Assembly: GCA_003649845.1 (NCBI GenBank)
Contig: QMTB01000117.1
Span: 1-5,072 of the forward strand
Source: Thermoplasmata archaeon
GTDB taxonomy: Archaea; Thermoplasmatota; E2; DHVEG-1
Direction of reading: 5' to 3'
DNA: 5,072 bases
Part shown: piece after piece, positions 1-5,072 of the stretch
Position numbering within the stretch: position 1 is the stretch's first letter
Layout: each line of letters starts with the position of its first letter
The notes under the pieces: generated by a model
What the model saw: the letters and a program-made list of their open reading frames with translations, nothing else
Databases searched by the model: none
Told to the model about the DNA's origin: nothing
Translations under genes and position numbers: made by a program

Positions 1-1760
1 CTTCTTACAATTCTGAAAAGTGACTGTATAGCTTCAGCTACTGCCTTAGCAATATCGAGACTGTCATATTCAATTCCAAATCTTGGTGGTCTAAGTAGTG
101 GAGAAATGACTAATGAAATATCATATTGAGTTAAATCTAAAGCTCTAGACACAGGCGATGAACAGTAACTGAAAGTTATTGGTATTTCACCATACATAAC
201 TTCAAAAATGTATGGTGTAATGTTGTATCCAAACTTTAAAAATGCTTGTCTAATAATGTTTAATTGATATTTATTTCCAAGAAAGACAAGGACACCTCTA
301 GGATAATCATTAACAATCTTTTTATAAGTCTCTATTGATTTTCTAATGATGTTAAGTATTTCTTTTATTTTAATAGCTATTTCTTCATTTCTTTCAGGCA
401 TGTCATCAAAAATTCTATAGTAAAGTAAGTAAGTATTTAATGGATAAATATCAACTTTAATTACTCTTGCAAAGGCAATTTTAGACTCTTCAAGCATGTT
501 TGACATATCTATAACTTTAGTATCAGGTAATGTAGCAGTTGTTGACAACTTTATCCAGTATCTAAATGGAAAATCAACACTACAGATAATGTTATATGCA
601 AAGTCTAGATCATGAACAATTATTGAATCATTAATAAGGTCTGAAGCATTAATCATTTGCTTAGTAACATTTTCAAGATTCAAAAGATTAGAAATGATTT
701 CAGGAATTATTGTTCTTTTCTTACATTCATAAGCAATCTTACATATAGATGATAATTTTCTTGACAAGTGATTAATGAGTTTTCTAGAAACTTCAAGTTC
801 ATAATTTATTGCTTTAATGATGTGAGAATCAAGAACCTTACCTTCAAGTAATAGTTTGAATAATTTATATATTGTCTCATACATGTTAAAGAATCTTGTC
901 TTTGAGAATGATTTTGAAATAACTTTCTCAACAACTTCATAATCAAAGTCTGTAAAGTTTGGTGGTGGAAGTTCATACTCAAACCCTTTAAAGAAAAGTT
1001 CATCAATTTCATCAAAGAATGCAAAATATATTCTATATTTTCTCTGTGCTTTGAAGTATCTTTTCCATCTATTGATTATTGTTTTTGTACTAAAGATTGA
1101 AAGTGGTGTAATTATTAGTAATTTACGTTTCAAAATATCATCAATCATTGGTTCAACAATTAATGTTCTAATGACTTGTTGAGCACATGAGTGAGCATGT
1201 TTTTCCCATAACCATTGAGCAAGAGACATACTGCTAATCAAGTAATATCTCTTCTCAATTGCTTCTTTAACAATCTTAGATACAACATATAGCTTCTTTT
1301 GTTTAGCCTTTTCTTTAGGTAAGTCTCTATATTTTTTCATTTCTTCAGCAAGATAATTAAGGTCACAGATCTTGCATGCATAACTTAAAGGTAAACCTAG
1401 CTCTTTCATTTCTTTAAGAAGATCTTTTCTTTGACATACTCTCTCAATTCCTTCATGATAAACTATAGGAATGTATGAAGTTACATCTTTAACCTTTTTC
1501 TGTCTTTCAAGGAAGAAATTTAGATACTTCTTTGCTTGTTCATGAGAGATAAATGTAATGTAATATCTCACTATCTCTTTCATGTGAAATATGTAAGAAA
1601 TAACATTCAATGCAGATGTTGTTTTACCTGTACCATTTGGAGCGTTAATAATTATTGAGAATGGATTCTTAAATGACTTGTCAGGTACAATTCTAATTAT
1701 GTCAATATATCCAGTTTCTGGATCAATAACTTTAGATATATCAAGTCTTACAGGAATCAT
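1..1760 (-). CDS. XPD/Rad3-like (DinG-related) SF2 DNA helicase with Fe-S cysteines, 3' end outside window
   Basis: Probable ATP-dependent, iron-sulfur DNA helicase acting in replication or repair of the element. The frame is open from ATG 1760 to the window edge (586 full codons), so the C-terminus is missing. Visible motifs: Walker A APNGTGKTT at residues 40-48; Walker B FFDEID with D250/E251; motif III STTATLP at 406-412; motif IV-like GVLVFLGN around 489-496; motif V-like VSRALDL around 537-543; motif VI QSLFRIVR at 579-586. Between Walker A and B lie C109, C129, C132 and C192 (C-x19-C-x2-C-x59-C). This is the order and placement of the XPD family 4Fe-4S ligands, with wider spacing than usual. 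After C192 the segment resembles the XPD stretch that follows its last cysteine. Oddities: DEID instead of DEAH, and Phe where motif VI normally has Gly. The start overlaps the stop of the preceding gene as ATGA, and no TATA box lies before it, so it is probably co-transcribed and translationally coupled. The helicase call is strong; the exact subfamily is inference. Confidence 0.9.
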   Translation of the reverse strand, partial: MIPVRLDISKVIDPETGYIDIIRIVPDKSFKNPFSIIINAPNGTGKTTSALNVISYIFHMKEIVRYYITFISHEQAKKYLNFFLERQKKVKDVTSYIPIVYHEGIERVCQRKDLLKEMKELGLPLSYACKICDLNYLAEEMKKYRDLPKEKAKQKKLYVVSKIVKEAIEKRYYLISSMSLAQWLWEKHAHSCAQQVIRTLIVEPMIDDILKRKLLIITPLSIFSTKTIINRWKRYFKAQRKYRIYFAFFDEIDELFFKGFEYELPPPNFTDFDYEVVEKVISKSFSKTRFFNMYETIYKLFKLLLEGKVLDSHIIKAINYELEVSRKLINHLSRKLSSICKIAYECKKRTIIPEIISNLLNLENVTKQMINASDLINDSIIVHDLDFAYNIICSVDFPFRYWIKLSTTATLPDTKVIDMSNMLEESKIAFARVIKVDIYPLNTYLLYYRIFDDMPERNEEIAIKIKEILNIIRKSIETYKKIVNDYPRGVLVFLGNKYQLNIIRQAFLKFGYNITPYIFEVMYGEIPITFSYCSSPVSRALDLTQYDISLVISPLLRPPRFGIEYDSLDIAKAVAEAIQSLFRIVR

Positions 1761-2233
1761 ACTATTCTACTTTTCAATTTTGCAAGTTTTACTGGAACTT
1801 CTGAAAAACCAATCAGAACATTATTAATAATTATGAACTTCTCAATAAACATGTTCTTATTAACTGCTAAATATTTCCTTGTAAAAATGTAGATACAGTC
1901 AACATTTCTGAAAAGTTTAGATATTAACTTTGAATTTAATGGAAACCTTAACTTCCATGTAAACTTCATAAAATTATGTAAACTATTGTATATCTCTTCA
2001 GCAGATACAACATTAAATATACAGCTATTATCAGGTTCTATTATTTTTTTCCTAAGTTTATGTTCTGGTAATGTAATTGTTAGTAATGAGTAGTACTTGT
2101 TCTTGTAGAATTGTGTCAAGTCTAGAATAACATCTCTAAATAATTCAACTTTGTACAAGATTGGGAAGTTCAAATCTAATGCATAGTAAATATAATCATA
2201 ATCATCATTTGGAAGTATTACTATTGTTCTCAT
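1757..2233 (-). CDS. Hypothetical protein, 158 residues, between primase and helicase genes
   Basis: I do not recognise this protein. It is 158 residues, begins at ATG 2233 four nt after the primase stop, and ends in a TGA sharing four nt with the helicase start (ATGA). It is therefore almost certainly translated together with both and may work with them. The sequence alternates short hydrophobic strand-like segments (RTIVILP at 2-8, CIYIFT near 113-118, FIIINNVLIGF near 133-143) with aromatic and basic stretches such as KFTWKLRFP around residues 90-98. It looks like a soluble alpha/beta or beta-rich protein; I see no membrane segment, signal peptide, nucleotide-binding loop or metal-binding cysteine cluster (only two cysteines). 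The C-terminus is basic (KLAKLKSR). A single-strand binding protein, a clamp-like factor or a primase accessory subunit would fit the position, but nothing in the sequence supports one over another. Confidence 0.85.
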   Translation of the reverse strand: MRTIVILPNDDYDYIYYALDLNFPILYKVELFRDVILDLTQFYKNKYYSLLTITLPEHKLRKKIIEPDNSCIFNVVSAEEIYNSLHNFMKFTWKLRFPLNSKLISKLFRNVDCIYIFTRKYLAVNKNMFIEKFIIINNVLIGFSEVPVKLAKLKSRIV

Positions 2234-2237
2234 AACT

Positions 2238-3605
2238 TTACACTTGAAATATTTTTTTAATCAAGTTAAATAGAATATTTCTAGGTTTTAAACCGTTTTC
2301 TTTACCTAGAAAGTTTCTTCTAAAATATATACATTGATCATTGTATTCACAGTTATTACAATTAACGTATTGATGTATCTGTAAGTAAACATCATCACTT
2401 ATACCAAATCTTGTAGGGTAACCTTCAAGGTTACCATCAGGTTTGATTGAAAACATGAAGTAATTCCAATAGTATTTCTTTGGTGATCTAAACGATTCAT
2501 ACCTTTTATGGAAATCTTCTGCAATTTTTTCTAGCTCATTATCATCAACATGGACAAAGAATGGAATAATTGTACAAGATAATCTAGCAAATGCATAACA
2601 ATATCCAGTTTTAACATTTTCTAGAAAAGCTACCTTAATACATGGTGGTAATCTGTTATGAATCATCTGTAGAATATTCTTAAATTCATTATATGTTAAG
2701 TTACCTGTTATTGGTATAACACTATTGTAATCATCTTTTACATTACTTGACTCTTGTACATGAGATAAGACTTGTCTATACTCATCAATTTCTAGAGGTT
2801 TAAGTTCAAGATTATTCTCTATAGATTTTGCCAAATTTTCGTTAAACATCTTTATCAAACTTATTATGAAGTCCTTGATACTATCTACACTACTTTTTAG
2901 TAAATAAATATCTGATGAGAATATCATACATCTACATTCATGACTAATACATCTGTATTTTTTTGCCTTTAGAATATTGTCTTCAAAAATAATGTAGTGT
3001 GATTGTTCTGGATAAATAACTAATAATCGTGGAGATGATCTAACATCAATCTTAGCATTAATTTCAGGTATATGTATTGTTGTCCAGAAATTCAACTTCT
3101 TAATACCTTTATATTTGAAACCAACAGCTACATATTGATCAAAGTAGAAATATTTATGGAAACCACGTTTGGTCTCTACATCAAACATTTTAAAAACATT
3201 CTTTTTATACTTCTCTTTATCTTCAATACTGTTAAAGTCTAAATCAATAACTACGAAGTTTCTAAGAAGAAAGAGTGTATTAATTAAGTATCCTAATTTT
3301 CCACAAATGTATCTATAATGAATTACTTCTCTATCATTTGGTAACTTTTCTTGCAACTCTTCCCACCTAATTAATGGTTTTTTTGTAAATTTATATGCAG
3401 GAATGACAATGAGTTCTAAAGGGTATGTAAATGTAATGTTCTTTTTCTTCAATATTCTCATCATTTCTCTTAAATCTTCCTCAACTTTTTCTTCATCAAG
3501 TCCATACTTCTCAATAATTTCATCAAAATCTTTAGCTCTCTTTTTTGATCTAAATTCCTTAACAATATATTCTTCTGGATTTGTTAGAATGTTTTCTAGA
3601 TCCAC
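2238..3605 (-). CDS. Primase-polymerase (archaeo-eukaryotic primase superfamily) with PriL-like Cys-rich C-terminal region
   Basis: Probable DNA primase, possibly also a polymerase, that starts replication of the element. It is 455 residues. A helical charged N-terminus (about 1-52) leads into a PrimPol-type core: strand plus KKPLIRWEEL around 75-84; catalytic DLD at D121/D123 in VVIDLDF; TKRGFH with H150; and the third acidic residue D187 in KIDVRSSP. A cysteine/histidine knot follows at C219, H222, C224 and C226, perhaps a zinc site. The C-terminal part begins with LPPCI (C322), a motif typical of the large primase subunit PriL, and ends with C416-x2-C419-x5-C425, so four cysteines could hold a 4Fe-4S cluster. 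The start is GTG 3605. An ATG at 3607 is in another frame and stops after three codons, and the next in-frame Met is residue 48. The TATA box centred about 27 nt upstream supports the GTG start. The family call is well supported; the PriL relationship is inference from the motif and cysteines. Confidence 0.88.
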   Translation of the reverse strand: MDLENILTNPEEYIVKEFRSKKRAKDFDEIIEKYGLDEEKVEEDLREMMRILKKKNITFTYPLELIVIPAYKFTKKPLIRWEELQEKLPNDREVIHYRYICGKLGYLINTLFLLRNFVVIDLDFNSIEDKEKYKKNVFKMFDVETKRGFHKYFYFDQYVAVGFKYKGIKKLNFWTTIHIPEINAKIDVRSSPRLLVIYPEQSHYIIFEDNILKAKKYRCISHECRCMIFSSDIYLLKSSVDSIKDFIISLIKMFNENLAKSIENNLELKPLEIDEYRQVLSHVQESSNVKDDYNSVIPITGNLTYNEFKNILQMIHNRLPPCIKVAFLENVKTGYCYAFARLSCTIIPFFVHVDDNELEKIAEDFHKRYESFRSPKKYYWNYFMFSIKPDGNLEGYPTRFGISDDVYLQIHQYVNCNNCEYNDQCIYFRRNFLGKENGLKPRNILFNLIKKIFQV

Positions 3606-3629
3606 ATTTTTTCAACTTTATTTAAACAT

Positions 3630-3635
3630 TTTAAA
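3630..3635 (-). promoter_or_regulatory. TATA box for the primase gene, overlapping the nuclease stop codon
   Basis: TTTAAA (minus strand) is centred about 27 nt before GTG 3605, the archaeal distance for transcription beginning at the start codon. It overlaps the TAA stop of the upstream nuclease gene (3631-3633). A second TTTAAA at 3621-3626 is only about 18 nt from the start and fits less well. This implies a separate or additional leaderless transcript for primase, the 158-residue protein and helicase, alongside possible read-through from the nuclease operon. Confidence 0.6.
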
Positions 3636-4275
3636 TTAGTTTAATGAATATGTCGCAATCTTCTTTAAATGGGCAGTACTTACATTCTTCACTAAACATT
3701 GGTGATTTCCATGATGTTATGAGTTTCTTTACATCACTATCTGTAAATGCTTCATAATTGAATATGTTTATTGTGCTTGGTGAAATAATTATGATTAATC
3801 CATACTTTGTATTGTATAACCAAGCATAGAGTTTAATTTGAAGAATATCTTTGACAGCAGGTACATTAATTCTTGATTTAAACTTAATGTCAACTACGTA
3901 ATCATTAATAAATCCATCACATGATCCTGCAATTATATATGTTTCATCATTAACTTCTATCTTCTTGAAAGTCAAGTATGGTCTCGAAATATTTAACAAT
4001 TCTTTTATCTTATCTTCAATTGCGTCACCAATAATTAATTTTGGATTAAAGATTAAATTAATATAGTCTTCAGAAGTTCTGATTCTTTCCATTTCAAATT
4101 CTCTCTTTTTCTTACATTGAATTAGTTCATTAACAAAGATTACATCTTTAACTTCATTAACTACTTGTTTGAACTGTTCTTTAAATATTCTCTTAGCTGT
4201 AAAGTATCTATTGAATGATCTTTCAGAAAAATTTCTCACTAATTTACTTACAATTTCAATTTTTTCCTTCTCCAT
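3631..4275 (-). CDS. Cas4/RecB-like PD-(D/E)XK nuclease with Fe-S cysteines
   Basis: Probable metal-dependent DNA exonuclease of the Cas4/RecB-like family, 214 residues, a usual size for Cas4. Catalytic motifs in order: motif I region GDAIED at 83-88; D120 in GSCDG; D129 and K131 in VVDIKFK; and the QIKLY motif (Q146, Y150). Four cysteines sit where the Cas4/AddB 4Fe-4S ligands are expected: C54 alone before the nuclease core, then C198-x2-C201-x5-C207 at the C-terminus in CKYCPFKEDC. In motif I, Glu87 stands where a His is common, so metal binding may be altered. No CRISPR array or cas1/cas2 is present; the neighbours are replication genes, so processing of ends or replication/recombination intermediates is the likelier role, as proposed for stand-alone Cas4-like proteins of archaeal viruses. 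ATG 4275 follows the stop of a 46-residue gene by 10 nt, has no TATA box of its own, and is probably co-transcribed from the promoter near 4452. Confidence 0.87.
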   Translation of the reverse strand: MEKEKIEIVSKLVRNFSERSFNRYFTAKRIFKEQFKQVVNEVKDVIFVNELIQCKKKREFEMERIRTSEDYINLIFNPKLIIGDAIEDKIKELLNISRPYLTFKKIEVNDETYIIAGSCDGFINDYVVDIKFKSRINVPAVKDILQIKLYAWLYNTKYGLIIIISPSTINIFNYEAFTDSDVKKLITSWKSPMFSEECKYCPFKEDCDIFIKLI

Positions 4276-4285
4276 AGTTTACAAC

Positions 4286-4426
4286 TTACTCAATGATTAT
4301 TATTGTTTTTGCTCTATCTAATACTTTATTGATGTGGTTTCTCAATGAGTCAATATTTTCAAAATGATTAACGCTTTTTAGGAAGTAATTGTTACTTTCT
4401 CTTTTTATTCTTACAAGCAAATACAT
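4286..4426 (-). CDS. Small hypothetical protein, 46 residues, first gene before the nuclease
   Basis: Short reading frame from ATG 4426 to TAA at 4288-4286, giving 46 residues beginning MYLLVRIKRE and ending KTIIIIE. I recognise no family. It shows a beta-like start (YLLVRIKR), a charged amphipathic helical middle (about residues 22-40) and a beta-like end (TIIII), which suggests a small alpha/beta fold; it is basic overall, with no cysteines and no membrane helix. Evidence that it is real: a TATA box is centred 26-27 nt before its ATG, exactly placed for a leaderless transcript, and it fills the space between that promoter and the nuclease gene, ending 10 nt before the nuclease start. Alternatively the frame could be a chance leader, with only the nuclease expressed, but the promoter position argues for translation. 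A nuclease partner or a small regulator is possible; neither is shown. Confidence 0.65.
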   Translation of the reverse strand: MYLLVRIKRESNNYFLKSVNHFENIDSLRNHINKVLDRAKTIIIIE

Positions 4427-4446
4427 AGCCTAAGTTTTCTCTCAAG

Positions 4447-4457
4447 TTATTTAAAAA
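4447..4457 (-). promoter_or_regulatory. TATA box for the small gene plus nuclease operon
   Basis: Minus-strand TTTTTAAATAA contains TTTAAA at 4455-4450, centred 26-27 nt before ATG 4426. Transcription would start at or next to the A of that ATG, giving a leaderless message for the 46-residue gene and then the nuclease. The element sits just after a T-run that probably ends the upstream gene's transcript. Confidence 0.7.
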
Positions 4458-4468
4458 TGTTTAGTTAG

Positions 4469-4475
4469 AAAAAAA
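4469..4475 (-). terminator. T-rich probable archaeal terminator after the membrane protein gene
   Basis: A run of seven T residues on the minus strand lies about 38 nt after the stop codon of the membrane protein gene and just before the next TATA box. A second T5 run is at 4494-4490. I see no stable hairpin before them, which is normal for archaeal T-tract termination. Placement between a stop codon and a new promoter supports the call, but T-runs are common in such AT-rich DNA. Confidence 0.45.
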
Positions 4476-4512
4476 GTTTGGTTTGAATGAAAAATATGTG
4501 CTAGTTATTTTA

Positions 4513-5034
4513 TTATACTACTAATATGATTGCAAGTAGTATTGCTAATGTTACTATTAGAACTATTAGTAATATTCTTCTATGTAGCTTATATTCATCA
4601 TTTATTAACTTTAATGCAGTTGATACATCACCATGATGTTTAGCAAGATGTATTGCTTGCATATCATATACTGAATCCCATGAGAATTTTGTTATTAAAA
4701 ATCCGAGTGCTCCAATACCTATTGGTACTAAGACTGTTACTAGCAAGAGAAGAAAACCTATAAATGATCCTATATTTTGGACTTCAAGTTTCAACATCTT
4801 AAGCTCACTACCTAAGTATTCAAGTTTTGAGTAAATATCTACAAGAGCATTATGTACAGTTTTTGTTAAAGCTTCTACCTTCTCTTCAAGGACAGAAACT
4901 CTATACTGTAAACCCTTAATAACATATAGATTCTCTTGAACCTTATATTGAGCAAGAACAACAAAACAGCTACATAATATTATTGCAATTATTAAAGTAG
5001 TAAGCAGTTTCTTTGTTAGTTTTAACTTACCCAC
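4513..5034 (-). CDS. Hypothetical membrane protein with extended coiled coil, 173 residues
   Basis: No family recognised. The basic N-terminus (KLKLTKK) is followed by a hydrophobic segment at about 12-28 ending in VLA-QY, either a signal peptide or an anchor (C21 and C23 lie within it). Residues about 42-88 form a coiled coil, with hydrophobic positions at 42, 46, 49, 53, 56, 60, 63, 67, 74, 78, 81, 85 and 88. A second membrane segment spans about 91-115, a polar loop rich in His and Lys about 116-153 ends in HRR, and a third membrane segment (about 154-173) finishes at the C-terminus. The positive-inside rule puts the coiled coil outside the cell or virion and the loop inside. The start is GTG 5034: a stop codon lies in frame only three codons upstream (5043-5041), and the TATA box is correctly spaced. 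Its own promoter and a following T-run separate it from the replication genes. A virion surface, host-envelope or oligomeric membrane role is conceivable but not shown. Confidence 0.85.
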   Translation of the reverse strand: MGKLKLTKKLLTTLIIAIILCSCFVVLAQYKVQENLYVIKGLQYRVSVLEEKVEALTKTVHNALVDIYSKLEYLGSELKMLKLEVQNIGSFIGFLLLLVTVLVPIGIGALGFLITKFSWDSVYDMQAIHLAKHHGDVSTALKLINDEYKLHRRILLIVLIVTLAILLAIILVV

Positions 5035-5055
5035 AATTACTTAATTGAATGAATA

Positions 5056-5066
5056 TTTTAAAAAAT
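5056..5066 (-). promoter_or_regulatory. TATA box for the coiled-coil membrane protein gene
   Basis: Minus-strand TTTTTAAAATA contains TTTAAA at 5062-5057, centred 25-26 nt before GTG 5034, which predicts a leaderless transcript beginning at the GTG. It overlaps a perfect 14-base palindrome at 5059-5072 (T, six A, six T, A) that reaches the window edge. Because the palindrome reads the same on both strands, it could also serve a divergent gene on the plus strand beyond 5072, or act as a T-tract terminator. Confidence 0.6.
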
Positions 5067-5072
5067 TTTTTA

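Noticed and set aside
806..1024. Minus-strand reading frame of 72 codons inside the helicase
   Set aside because: It is out of frame with the helicase, which has intact motifs on both sides; low-complexity composition typical of a shadow frame.
1757..2233. Assigning the 158-residue protein as PCNA-like clamp or single-strand binding protein
   Set aside because: The position would fit, but I could find no diagnostic motif or clear repeat of either fold, so it stays unassigned.
2253..2260. TTAAAAAA as a TATA box for the 158-residue gene
   Set aside because: It is a poor match, centred only about 23 nt before the ATG, and the gene is already coupled to the primase by a 4-nt gap. AT-rich DNA gives many such matches.
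3605..3607. ATG at 3607 as the primase start
   Set aside because: It is in a different frame and meets a stop codon after ATG TGG ATC, so the overlapping GTG at 3605 is the usable start.
3403..3639. Plus-strand reading frame of 78 codons over the 5' part of the primase gene
   Set aside because: It lies antisense to a gene with clear catalytic motifs, is rich in Ser and Phe as expected from the reverse of AGA/GAA-rich codons, and has no promoter.
3631..4275. Cas4 as part of a CRISPR-Cas locus
   Set aside because: No direct repeats with regular spacers and no cas1, cas2 or effector genes are visible in the window; the neighbours are replication genes.
1..5072. Naming a specific archaeal virus family or host
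   Set aside because: No structural hallmark gene is present, and helicase, primase and Cas4-like nuclease genes occur in several virus and plasmid groups.

Overview
This is an AT-rich window in which all six genes I can support lie on the minus strand, so transcription runs from position 5072 towards 1. It looks archaeal. Three genes have a TTTAAA-type TATA box whose centre lies about 25-28 nt before the start codon, so transcripts would begin at the start codon (leaderless). No start shows a clear Shine-Dalgarno motif. Arginine is almost always AGA. Together with the gene content, this suggests a mobile element (virus, plasmid or integrated element) of a probably thermophilic archaeon. I cannot assign a virus family or host, and no capsid, terminase or integrase gene is visible.

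Layout in transcription order. (1) 5034-4513 encodes a 173-residue membrane protein with a long coiled coil, under its own promoter. (2) 4512-4427 is a short intergenic stretch holding a T-rich probable terminator and a new TATA box. (3) 4426-4286 is a 46-residue small gene, followed after 10 nt by (4) 4275-3631, a Cas4/RecB-like PD-(D/E)XK nuclease with four iron-sulfur-type cysteines. (5) A third TATA box overlaps the nuclease stop codon and precedes 3605-2238, a primase-polymerase of the archaeo-eukaryotic superfamily. Its C-terminal part carries a PriL-like PPC motif and a Cys cluster. (6) Four nt later, 2233-1757 encodes a 158-residue protein I do not recognise. (7) This overlaps by 4 nt (ATGA) a superfamily 2 helicase of the XPD/Rad3 (DinG-related) type. 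The helicase runs off the window at position 1 after 586 codons, just as motif VI is reached. No gene-free stretch exceeds 300 bases.

Taken together, 4426 to 1 reads as a DNA replication/repair module: primase, Fe-S helicase, Fe-S nuclease and two small unknown partners. The striking point is that the three recognisable enzymes each carry four cysteines placed as expected for a 4Fe-4S cluster, and the two small genes are tightly embedded among them. The clearest candidates for undescribed biology are the 158-residue protein between primase and helicase, the 46-residue protein in front of the nuclease, and the primase architecture itself.
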